Shown piece after piece: positions 8,202 to 16,700 of a stretch of DNA of 64,000 nucleotides; position 1 is the stretch's first letter; each line of letters starts with the position of its first letter. Made by a program: the position numbers and the translations under genes. Source of the stretch: Spongiactinospora sp. TRM90649 (GTDB lineage: Bacteria; Actinomycetota; Actinomycetes; Streptosporangiales; Streptosporangiaceae); NCBI RefSeq assembly GCF_029382225.1, contig NZ_JARLTC010000008.1, forward strand, positions 62,001 to 126,000. The letters are read 5' to 3'. The notes below the pieces were generated by a model, which did not search any database, was not told where the DNA came from, and saw nothing but the letters and a program-made list of their open reading frames with translations.

Positions 8202-8999
8202 TCAGGCGGGGGGCCGCGCCGCCGCGGCCGCGCCCACCGTGACGCCGGTCAGGTCGTACACCTCGGAGTCGGGCACTTCGACGAAGTCGGCCACCACGCA
8301 TGAGATGTTGTCGGGGCCGCCGCCCTCGTTGGCCAGTTCGATCAGCCGGGCGGCGACCTCGGCGAGGTCGTCGAGGCCGGACATCACCTCGTGCAGCGTG
8401 TCGGGGCCGACGACCGCGGTGAGCCCGTCGGAGCACAGCAGGTAGCGGTCGCCCGGCTCGCCCTCGCGAACGCGCACGTCGGGGTCGCCGTCGCCGGTGC
8501 CTTCGAGCACGCGCAGCAGCATCGAGCGGCGCGGGTGGACCGACGCCTGCTCGGGGGTGATCCTGCCGTCGTCCACCAGCGTCTGGACCAGCGTGTGGTC
8601 GTGGGTGATCTGGTAGAGCGCGCCGTCTCTGAGCAGGTAGGCCCGCGAATCGCCGATGTGGGCGAGGGCGAAGTTGCCGCCCTCCCAGAGCATGGCGGTG
8701 AGCGTGGTGCCCATTCCGCGCAGGCCGGGGTCGTTCTCGGTCATCTCGCCGATGGTGTGGTTGACCTCTTTCACGAGCGTCCGCATGGTCGCGTGGAGGT
8801 CGACGCCGTCGGTGGGAAGCCCGCCGTCCATCGCCGCCACAGCGGTGATCGCGACGGTGCTGGCGACCTCGCCGTGGGCATATCCGCCCATCCCATCGGC
8901 CACGGCGAGCACCCGGGGACTGGCGTAGGCCGAGTCCTCGTTCTGCTCACGGCGGCGGCCGACGTCGGAGGCAGCGGCGTAGCGCAGCGTGTGTGCCAT
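8202..8999 (-). CDS. PP2C-type Ser/Thr protein phosphatase
   Basis: A 265-aa soluble phosphatase that removes phosphate from Ser/Thr with a Mn/Mg centre. Family motifs are all present in order: RREQNEDSAY, VADGMGGYAHGE, GMGTTLTA, HIGDSRAYLL, THDHTLVQTLVDDG, LLCSDGLTAVV and GGPDNISCVV, covering the metal-binding Asp residues. ATG at 8999 has no ribosome site; a promoter at 9006-9034 places the RNA start at or next to the ATG. It is divergent from the methylase/kinase pair and may counteract the Ser/Thr kinase at 11135, which is inference. Confidence 0.93.
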   Translation of the reverse strand: MAHTLRYAAASDVGRRREQNEDSAYASPRVLAVADGMGGYAHGEVASTVAITAVAAMDGGLPTDGVDLHATMRTLVKEVNHTIGEMTENDPGLRGMGTTLTAMLWEGGNFALAHIGDSRAYLLRDGALYQITHDHTLVQTLVDDGRITPEQASVHPRRSMLLRVLEGTGDGDPDVRVREGEPGDRYLLCSDGLTAVVGPDTLHEVMSGLDDLAEVAARLIELANEGGGPDNISCVVADFVEVPDSEVYDLTGVTVGAAAAARPPA

Positions 9000-9005
9000 G
9001 TTAGT

Positions 9006-9034
9006 AGTTAATCATTGGTTGAGTCACTTCACAA
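9006..9034 (-). promoter_or_regulatory. Leaderless promoter of PP2C gene
   Basis: On the minus strand, -35 TTGTGA (9034-9029) and -10 TTAACT (9011-9006) are 17 bp apart, and the ATG begins 6 nt after the -10 box. No ribosome site is present, so the mRNA is likely leaderless. Confidence 0.55.
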
Positions 9035-9046
9035 GCAAAAGAGTCG

Positions 9047-9075
9047 TAGACCGATGGGACAGGTTGAACTAGTCT
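9047..9075 (+). promoter_or_regulatory. Leaderless promoter of methylase-like gene
   Basis: -35 TAGACC (9047-9052) and -10 TAGTCT (9070-9075) are 17 bp apart. Seven nucleotides separate the -10 box from the ATG at 9083 and there is no ribosome site, again suggesting a leaderless mRNA. It is back to back with the PP2C promoter. Confidence 0.5.
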
Positions 9076-9082
9076 GGCGACC

Positions 9083-11104
9083 ATGGGCAGCGACGCTACC
9101 GTCAACGCGGGCGACATAGCCCGGCTCGCCGATGTGGGGCGTGCCGCGGTGAGCAACTGGCGTCGCCGCTATGACGACTTCCCGCGCCCGGTCGGCGGCA
9201 CCGCGGCCAGTCCGCTCTTCTCGCTGCGCGAGGTCGAGGACTGGCTGCGCAAGAACGGCAAGACGTTCGAGGTGTCGCTCGGCGACCGGGTCTGGCAGTC
9301 GCTGCGCGGCGCGGGCGACGATCTCAGCCTGCCCGAGCTGGTCGGCCGGGCGGGCATCCTGCTGCTGTTCCTGCACCGGGATCCGGCCGGATGGCGGCGC
9401 CTGGCGCGAGACCCCGCGCTGACCGGCCTGCCGGCGGCGGTGGCCGCGGCGACCCGCGACGTTCCGGCGTTCGGCGGCGCGGAGCCCGGCCCGCACGTGG
9501 CCCGGCTGGTGGCCGAGCTGGCCGGGGAACACGGCCCGGCGGACGCGTTCGAGCTGATCGTCGAGCGTTACGTGGAGGCCCACTCGCGAGCGCTCGACGT
9601 CACGCGCGGCGACTACGCGGCGCTGATGACCCGGCTGGTGGCCGGGCCGGACACCCGCACGGTGCTCGACCCCGCGTGCGGCATCGGCACCCTGCTCGTG
9701 ACCACACTTCCCCGGAGAAACACCGACAATTCCACGAAGAACGGGCATCAAGCCGCCGAGACCCGGCCGGGAGATCATCCGCGGGTGCTCGGGCAGGAGA
9801 TCAACGAGACGGCCGCGGCTATCGCGGCCGTCCGCCTGCTGTTGCGCGGAGCCCACGCAGAGATCATTGCAGGAGATGCGCTCACGCGGGACGGGTTCGG
9901 GGCGACCAATGCCGACGCCGTGGTGTGCCACCCGCCGTTCAACGAGCGCGCCTGGGGGTTCGACGAGCTCACCGGCGACCCGCGCTGGGAGTACGGCCTG
10001 CCACCGCGCGGCGAGTCGGAGCTGGCCTGGGTGCAGCACTGCCTGGCCAGGGTACGGCCCGGCGGCACGGTCGCCATCCTGATGCCGCCCGCCGCCGCGA
10101 GCCGCCGTCCGGGCCGGCGCATCCGGGGCAACCTGCTGCGCGTCGGAGCGCTGCGCGGCGTGGTGTCCCTCTCCCCCGCCGGTTCGCCGGGCGGCCCCGA
10201 CCTGTGGCTGCTGCGCCGTCCCGCGCCCGGTGAGCGCCCGCCGTCCCTGCTGCTGATGATGGACGCGGGCGACGACCTCGCGGCCGTGGAGGCCGCCTGG
10301 CCCGCCTTCGCGAACGGCACGGCGGGCAAGGAGGCCGAGCCAGGCCGCACGGTCCGGATCATCGACCTGCTGGACGACGAGGTGGACCTCAGCCCCGCGC
10401 GGCACCGCCCGCGCCGGGGCGCCGAGGAGCTGGGCCGCGGGTTCGCCGCCGCGCGCGAGGCGTTCGGCACGGTGCTGGCGGCGCTGTCGGCGGGACCGCC
10501 CGCGCTGCGACCGTCGGGCGAGGAGCGCGAGCCGCTGATGACGAGCGTCGCCGAGCTGGTCAAGGAGGGCCTGATCACGGTCTACCAGGCCCCGTTCAAG
10601 GTCCCCATGGGGCAGGGCGACCTGCTGGTGCTGACCGGCGACGACCTGGCGGCCGGGGGCCCGCCGACCGGGCGCACCTGGGCCGACGCGGCGCTGGTGC
10701 CGCTCGCCGCCGGTGACATCGTGACGTCCCCCACGGGCGTGGTCCGGGTGACCGGACCTGGCGACGGCGCGGGCGCGGCGCTCGGGCCGCAGCTCACCGC
10801 CTACCGGGTGGACCCGGCCGGGCTCGACCCCGACTTCGTGGCGGGGTTCCTGCGCTTCGCGGGGGTGTCGGCCGCCGCCACGTCCTCGCGGGTGCATCCC
10901 GCCTCCAGCAGGGCCGACGCCCGGCGCGTCCGCATCCCGCGCCTGCCGCTGGAGGAACAGCGCGCGTACGGCGGCGCGTTCCGGGAACTGGTCGCCCTGG
11001 GAGATCGCCTGCGCGAGACGGCCGCGCTGGGCGAGGCCTTGATCCGGCTAGGCTTCGAAGGGCTGGCCGACGGTCACCTCCGGCCGTGCGACAAAGGGGC
11101 GTAG
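9083..11104 (+). CDS. N-6 DNA methylase-like protein with N-terminal HTH
   Basis: A 673-aa protein. Residues ~5-60 are a MerR/excisionase-like winged helix (NAGDIARLADVGRAAVSNWRRR ... FSLREVEDWL; longer motif spans 9104-9250). Around residue 196 is DPACGIGT, the SAM-binding motif I of N6-adenine methylases, and near 282 is CHPPFNERAWG in the place of catalytic motif IV, where NPPF/Y or DPPF is usual. The C-terminal ~200 residues resemble a type I specificity-like or DNA-contact region. The His in motif IV makes methylation uncertain. It is followed by a Ser/Thr kinase 30 nt later and divergent from PP2C; together they may be a regulatory or defence module. No nuclease is nearby. Confidence 0.78.
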   Translation: MGSDATVNAGDIARLADVGRAAVSNWRRRYDDFPRPVGGTAASPLFSLREVEDWLRKNGKTFEVSLGDRVWQSLRGAGDDLSLPELVGRAGILLLFLHRDPAGWRRLARDPALTGLPAAVAAATRDVPAFGGAEPGPHVARLVAELAGEHGPADAFELIVERYVEAHSRALDVTRGDYAALMTRLVAGPDTRTVLDPACGIGTLLVTTLPRRNTDNSTKNGHQAAETRPGDHPRVLGQEINETAAAIAAVRLLLRGAHAEIIAGDALTRDGFGATNADAVVCHPPFNERAWGFDELTGDPRWEYGLPPRGESELAWVQHCLARVRPGGTVAILMPPAAASRRPGRRIRGNLLRVGALRGVVSLSPAGSPGGPDLWLLRRPAPGERPPSLLLMMDAGDDLAAVEAAWPAFANGTAGKEAEPGRTVRIIDLLDDEVDLSPARHRPRRGAEELGRGFAAAREAFGTVLAALSAGPPALRPSGEEREPLMTSVAELVKEGLITVYQAPFKVPMGQGDLLVLTGDDLAAGGPPTGRTWADAALVPLAAGDIVTSPTGVVRVTGPGDGAGAALGPQLTAYRVDPAGLDPDFVAGFLRFAGVSAAATSSRVHPASSRADARRVRIPRLPLEEQRAYGGAFRELVALGDRLRETAALGEALIRLGFEGLADGHLRPCDKGA

Positions 11105-11134
11105 CCCTCCCGAACGTCCCGCAGAAGGGGTGCG

Positions 11135-12028
11135 ATGGTCATCGCCGACCGCTACGTCCTCGCCGACCTCCCGCTCGGGCAGGGCGGCATGGGCGCGGTC
11201 TACGGAGGACACGACCGGCACCTCGACCGCAAGGTCGCGGTCAAGCTGCTGCGGGTGCCCGCCGAGCACGACGCGGAGCTTGAGCAGCGATTCATCCGGG
11301 AGGCGCGCATCCTGGCCCGGCTGGAGCATCCGGGGGCGCCCGTGCTGTTCGACTTCGGCGCGCACGACCAGCGGCTGTTCCAGGTGATGCAGTTCATCGA
11401 CGGCGTGACCGTGGCCGACGTGATCAGCGAGCACGGCCCGCTGCCGGTGCCGTGGGCCGCGGCGATCGCCGCGCAGGCGTGCGCGGTGCTGTCGGCGGCG
11501 CACGCGCTGTCGATCTGCCACCGCGACCTGAAGCCGAACAATCTGATGCTGTGCCCCGACGGCAGCGTCAAGGTGCTCGACTTCGGGCTCGCCGTGCTGC
11601 GGGAGGCGGGCGCGGCGCCGTTCACCCGGATCGGGCAGATCCTGGGCACTCCGGCGTACATGGCGCCCGAGCAGATCCGTCACGGCGTGGCGAGCGCGCG
11701 CAGCGACCTCTACGCGCTCGGGTGCGTGCTGCACGAGACGCTCAGCGGGCGGCCGGTGTTCACCGGGCCGACCGACTACTCGGTGCTCGACGCGCACGTG
11801 AACCACCCGCCGCCCCCGGTGGACGGTGTGCCGCCCGGCCTGGCCGCGCTCGTCGCCGCGCTGCTGGAGAAGCGGCCGGAGGACCGCCCGCCGGACGCCG
11901 CCGCCGTCTACGGGCTGCTGGAGCCGTTCGCGGTGGGCCTGCCCGTCCTGCCGGGGTTCCTGGCCCCGCCGACGGTGCCGAGCCCGGGGCGGATGTACGC
12001 GCGGATGGTCGGCCGCGTCCTCGACTGA
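11135..12028 (+). CDS. Soluble Ser/Thr protein kinase (Hanks type)
   Basis: A 297-aa protein that is almost only a kinase domain. Visible motifs: glycine loop GQGGMGAVYGG, VAVKLL with the ATP-anchoring Lys, RHREAR-type helix (FIREARIL), HRDLKPNN at residues ~128-135, DFGLAVL, and GTPAYMAPEQI. No transmembrane helix, PASTA or other sensor domain follows, unlike PknB-type receptors, so it is cytosolic. ATG at 11135 follows AGAAGGGG with close spacing. It is probably co-transcribed with the methylase-like gene 30 nt upstream. The substrate is unknown; the methylase-like protein is an attractive candidate by position. Confidence 0.93.
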   Translation: MVIADRYVLADLPLGQGGMGAVYGGHDRHLDRKVAVKLLRVPAEHDAELEQRFIREARILARLEHPGAPVLFDFGAHDQRLFQVMQFIDGVTVADVISEHGPLPVPWAAAIAAQACAVLSAAHALSICHRDLKPNNLMLCPDGSVKVLDFGLAVLREAGAAPFTRIGQILGTPAYMAPEQIRHGVASARSDLYALGCVLHETLSGRPVFTGPTDYSVLDAHVNHPPPPVDGVPPGLAALVAALLEKRPEDRPPDAAAVYGLLEPFAVGLPVLPGFLAPPTVPSPGRMYARMVGRVLD

Positions 12029-12043
12029 AAGAGCCTCGAAGAC

Positions 12044-12871
12044 TCAGTCCCACCAGAAGGACCAGGCGTTGACCCCGGCGATCTGCTCGGCGTACTCCTC
12101 CAGCGTGCCGGGACCCTGGACGATGCTGTCCGGGCAGAACGCCCAGTGCTCGGCCGCGACGTGCAACGTGTGCTCGTAGGTGGTCGGCGGCGCGGCCACG
12201 CTCAGCTCCAGGGTGTTGAAGCCGACGGCGACCACGCGCGCGCCGAAGCGCTCCTCCCAGCTCCGCACCACGGCGGCCAGCGGCGGCGTCCACTCGTTGT
12301 GGTGCAGCGCCCCCTGCCAGCCCATCACCGCCAGCGCGTCGGCCCCGCGCCGGACCGCCGCGAGGCCCAGCGGCATGCCGCGCTCGGCCAGCACGCCCGC
12401 GTACCAGTCGGCGACCTGCTCGGCCGGGGCCATCGGACGGCCGGGCGCCGCCAGCCCGGGACACCGGTCGCCGAACGGGGCGAGGTCCTCGATCTGGTCG
12501 GGGTGCGCGAGTTCGCACCAGTCCTCCCACACCTCGGCCATGAACTGGGCGGGCTTGTAGTTGTCGATCTCCTCGGGGACGTCGGGCGCGATCTGCCCGG
12601 CCGCCCACGGCTGCACGGACTCCTCAAGCAGCACCGGCCACAGACCCGAGTGGGCGTGCTCGGCCCGCAGCGCGGCCCAGAGCTCGCCGGAGCCCGGCTC
12701 GTCGCTGATCCAGAATGCCGGCTGCGCGCAGGACCGGCCGGGAGCGTATCCGGGGTCAGGCCACACGAGGCCCCCCGGAGGAAGATCGACCGCGAGGGAC
12801 CTGCCCGTGCCGCCATCGGCGAACAGCTTGCCCAGCCCTGTCGGCAGCCCTCCCCGTTCGCGCTCGTCCAT
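12044..12871 (-). CDS. DUF4253-domain protein
   Basis: A 275-aa cytoplasmic protein. The C-terminal half has the DUF4253 pattern: NEWTPPLAAVVRSWEERFGARVVAVGFNTLELSVA-like stretch (12195-12300) followed by AEHWAFCPDSIVQG. Function of DUF4253 is unknown. I chose ATG at 12871 (MDERERGGL) over the far upstream frame start because the latter overlaps the promoter of the divergent GNAT gene; the ribosome site is weak (GGTAGGG). Convergent with the kinase gene, 15 nt apart. Confidence 0.75.
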   Translation of the reverse strand: MDERERGGLPTGLGKLFADGGTGRSLAVDLPPGGLVWPDPGYAPGRSCAQPAFWISDEPGSGELWAALRAEHAHSGLWPVLLEESVQPWAAGQIAPDVPEEIDNYKPAQFMAEVWEDWCELAHPDQIEDLAPFGDRCPGLAAPGRPMAPAEQVADWYAGVLAERGMPLGLAAVRRGADALAVMGWQGALHHNEWTPPLAAVVRSWEERFGARVVAVGFNTLELSVAAPPTTYEHTLHVAAEHWAFCPDSIVQGPGTLEEYAEQIAGVNAWSFWWD

Positions 12872-12963
12872 CCCTACCGTTCCGTTGCCGACCACCACAC
12901 CTACCGCATCTCGGCGCAGTCGAGATGGTAGTGCCGCACCGAGGTCGTCCGCTGCCCCGGCAG

Positions 12964-12978
12964 TACGCTGGTCCGGTG
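12964..12978 (+). promoter_or_regulatory. Possible leaderless -10 box for GNAT gene
   Basis: TACGCT at 12964-12969 ends 6 nt before the GTG start at 12976. No ribosome site is present. The -35 region is not convincing. Confidence 0.35.
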
Positions 12979-13788
12979 GAATGGGCATTCTGCGCTGACA
13001 TCACGACGTTCCCCCCGCAGGCCGAGACGTGGCTGCGCCGTGATCCGGCCGCCAACACGGTGCCTTTGACGCTGCTGCTGCGGCTGCGGCTCGGCCAGGC
13101 GCCCGCTGGCGGCGTGCTGGGCTGGCTGCCGGACGGGCCGGAGGTCCGGGGCGTCGTCGTGCAGACCCCGAACTACCCGATCGTGGTCACCGACGCCCCC
13201 GCCGAGGCGGTCACCGCCCTGGCCGGGGCGCTGGACGGGCGTGAGGTGCCCGGGGTGACCGGGCCGCTGGCCACGGCGGAGATCTTCCGGCGGGCCTGGT
13301 CGCGGCCGGAGTCCGGGCGCATGGCCCAGCGCCTGTATCGGCTCGGCGCACCGCGCCCGCCCGCCGCCGACGGCACGGCGCGACCTGCCGGGCCCGCCGA
13401 TCTCGACCTGGTCGCCGGGTGGTACCGCGAGTTCCTCGACGAGTCGCATCCCGACCACCCCGGCGACGACCCCGCCCCGGGGGTGCGCCTCGGGATCGAG
13501 CGCGGCGAGCTGATCCTGTGGGAGTGCGGCGGGCGGCCGGTGGCGCTGGCCGGGTTCACCCCGCCGGTCGCGGGCGCCGCGCGGATCGCGATCGTCTACA
13601 CCCCGCCCGCCCACCGCCGCCGGGGCTACGGCGCCGCCGTCACCCACGCGGCCTCCGAGGCGGCGCTGCGGACGGGGGTCGGACAGGTGCTGCTGTTCAC
13701 CGACCTGTCCAACCCGACGTCCAACTCGATCTACCAGGCGATCGGCTACGTCCCGGTCGCCGACTACGCCCACATCTCATTCGGCTGA
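12976..13788 (+). CDS. GNAT-family N-acetyltransferase
   Basis: A 270-aa protein with a GNAT fold in the C-terminal half (residues ~140-270): GELILWECGGRPVALAGFT, then IAIVYTPPAHRRRGYGAAV, the acetyl-CoA motif (R/Q-x-x-G-x-G/A), and FTDLSNPTSNSIYQAIGYVPV. The N-terminal half resembles the extra domain of actinobacterial GNATs with a preceding DUF4081-like region. Start is GTG 12976 (VEWAF), chosen from a -10 box 6 nt upstream and from codon use; upstream frame runs into the divergent gene. The last 12 nt overlap the 3' end of the convergent secreted protein gene. Confidence 0.85.
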   Translation: MEWAFCADITTFPPQAETWLRRDPAANTVPLTLLLRLRLGQAPAGGVLGWLPDGPEVRGVVVQTPNYPIVVTDAPAEAVTALAGALDGREVPGVTGPLATAEIFRRAWSRPESGRMAQRLYRLGAPRPPAADGTARPAGPADLDLVAGWYREFLDESHPDHPGDDPAPGVRLGIERGELILWECGGRPVALAGFTPPVAGAARIAIVYTPPAHRRRGYGAAVTHAASEAALRTGVGQVLLFTDLSNPTSNSIYQAIGYVPVADYAHISFG

Positions 13789-16700
13789 GCCCGCCCTGGG
13801 CTTGGCGGCGCCGGGCCGTCCGCAGCCGCCGGGATCGACGCCGGAGACCTTCCACTCGGCGCCCCGATAGGGCGACATGAACCGGGTGAGCAGGTCGATG
13901 GCGTATCCCTGGACCTGACCTCCGGGGTCGAGGAGCGAGACCACCTGCGGGCCGTCGGAGCCGCGCAGCGTGATGCCGCCGTCGCCGGTGCCGCCGGGCA
14001 CCAGGCCCGGCCGGGTGCTGATCGTCACGCACGCGAGGTCGGCGGGGCCCGCGGAGAGCCGCTGGCGGGCGCTGATCGGGCGCAGCGTGCCGTCGTAGCG
14101 GCGGAACCGCAACGAGTCGGCCGGTCCGATGCGGAGCGTGTCGGAGAACGCGTCGCGGCCGAGGCCCTTCTCGATCCGCAGGTTCACGTTGACGTCGGGC
14201 CGCAGGGCGACGTCCCGCGCGCCGATGTCGACACGGCGGTAGCGGCCCTCGAACCCAGGGAACAGGTAGCCGAGCGCCCGGTGCGCGGTCATGCCGAACG
14301 GGATCCGCCCGGGGCTGATCTTCATCCAGGAGACGCCGGAGATGCCCAGCGACAGGTCGCCGATGGCGCTGCGGCCGAGGCCGAAGTGCCCCTTCATCCG
14401 CAGGTCGAGGAATCCGCCGGTGTAGGGGACCTCCTCCTGCGCGGAGATCGGCTGGCGGCGCACCGGTTCGACCGACAGGCCCGCGTGGACCTGAAGCCTC
14501 CCGGTGGGCGTCGGGCTGGAGATCACCTCGGTCGAGTGGTCGGCGTTGAGCCGGACCTTGGTGTCGGCCGCGAGGTCGGTGACGCCGACCGAGGCGTCCA
14601 GCAGGCGGCCCCCGGTGGGCCGCCAGAACTGCTCGACCAGCGAGCCCTGGACGGCGAACAGCCCGTCGAGCGTGCCCGCCGCGGCCTTGTACGAGAAGGT
14701 CGGCATCCGCAGGCCGGTGTCCGGGATGTCGGAGGCGAGGTCGAGCGACGCGGGCACGTCGGTGAACCTGACCAGGGCGGTGCCGGGGCGCGCCCCGCGC
14801 GGCGCGGAGGTCACCCGGGCCACCAGTTTCCTGATGGCGGAGGAGTTGCGCACCGCGATACCGGTCTTCTTACCGTAGACGCCCGTGACGGACGCCGACG
14901 CGGGAACGGGGTTCATCTCGACCTCGCCGCGCAGTGTTCCCGGTGTTCCCGGTGTTCCCGGTGTCCCCGGTGTCCCGCCGGGGCCGCCGGTGTCCACCTC
15001 GGCCGTCGCGCGCAGCGAGGTGAGCGTGGCGGGGGGTTCGATCCGGTACCCGGCCCGCACCACGCTCGCGTTCCGGCCGTCGGCGTCCTTGCCGGGGGCG
15101 ACCTCGAACGGGCCGACGGCCATGCTGGTGATCGACTCCGGCAGGCCGTCGAGTACGGCACGCGCCCGGAACGGCGTGGGCGTCACCACGGAGCCCGCCA
15201 GATAGACCCCGAGCTTCCGGTCGCGGGGCCTGAACCCGGCGAAGGAGAACGTCCGCTTGGCCGGGTCCACGGTGAGCTTGGCGGGAAGGCCGGTCAGCCG
15301 GATGTGCCCCTCCACGCCGAAGCAGCCGCGATCGGTCGTGCAGAACGCCCCGGCGTCGGAGGCGCAGCCGGGGGCGCCGGGCGTGCACCGGATGTCGATG
15401 AGGGACACACCGCTGGCGAAGCCGGGGATCGCGGTGTCGCCGCCGGACAGCGCGGCGGCCTTGCCCAGCCAGATCCGCGCGGCCAGGTCGAGGCGCGCGC
15501 CCCCGGTGTCGTAGGTGACGATTCCGCCGGGCCCGGCGGTCACGGTTAGGTCGCCGGGGATGGGGCCGACCGTGCCGAGCGCGCCGAAGCGCAGGTCACC
15601 GGCGAGCGTGACGTCCGCGTCCAGCGCGACCCGCTGTTTGCGGCCCTTCAGCACGGCGGACATGTCGCCTCCCGCGCCCTTCAGCTCGGCTTCGGACAGG
15701 CCGTCGATGCGGACGCTGGCGTCGAGGTTCTGGTCGGACTGGCGGTAGTGGGCGGCCAGGTGCGGCCCGGTCGGGGCCTTCGCGCCGTCGTGGTTGGTGA
15801 TCGCCATGGTGGCCGCGCCGATCGGGCCGCTCACGCCGCGGAACCGGTAGGAGCCTGGGCTCCAGGTGGCCTCGAAGCGGGCGGGCACGTCTCGGACCTC
15901 GGCGGCGGCGCGGAAGTAGCGGCCCTGCGACTTGACGCGGGCCAGCGCGGTGACCGAGTCGACCGGCTCGTCGGCGTTCCAGTCCAGACGGCGGCGCGGC
16001 ACGTCGGCGGTGACGGTGATCGCGCGGCGGACCCCCTGGACGGTGATCGAGAGGTCCTCCCCCGACGTGGGGGCGACCTTGGTCACCGGGGTCCTGCTGA
16101 CGAAGATGTCGGCCTTGGCGAGCCGCTGGTCCGTGGACAGGTGGGCCACCGTCCGCTCGCCCATCTGCCAGGAGGTCTCGACGCGGGACCGGACGCCGTG
16201 CAGGGTGGCGTCGATGGTGGGGCCCCCGCGACTGCCGGTGTAGGCGACGCGCAGCCGGGAGATCGCCCCGCTCGCGGTGTACTCGGTCTTCCTGGCGGCC
16301 GGGTCGAGCCGCACGCGGACGCCGGCGGGGGTGTTGGACAGCTCTATCCGGGTCAGGTGCGTTCCGTCGATGTCGGCCGCGGCGACGAACGCCCCGCCGC
16401 CCGGTCCCCCGTCCGGGCCGAGCCGCAGCGCGGCCTCCGGGCGGTCGCCGTAGCGGGCCTCGAACCCGGACAGGCCGTTCATCCGGCCGGAGACGCCCAG
16501 CCGGTCGCCCCTCTTGATCATGGTGAGGTGGCCGCCGTCGGGGGTGGCGACCGCGCCGCCGTTGCGCTGCAGCACGGCGGCGAAGCCGCCTATCCGGGAG
16601 CTGGACCGCTGCGTGACGGTGCGCGCGGCGGCGTCGTGGATCAGCCGCACGCGTGCGGGCAGCCCGTTGAGGGTGGCGGTGAACACCGTGCGGGCCGCCG

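Noticed and set aside
8202..12028. Complete Pgl/BREX phage-defence system
   Set aside because: Only a methylase-like gene and a kinase are present; PglZ, PglY and the usual large kinase are missing.
14937..14985. CRISPR-like or mobile repeat
   Set aside because: Short in-frame coding repeat with no spacers or flanking transposase.
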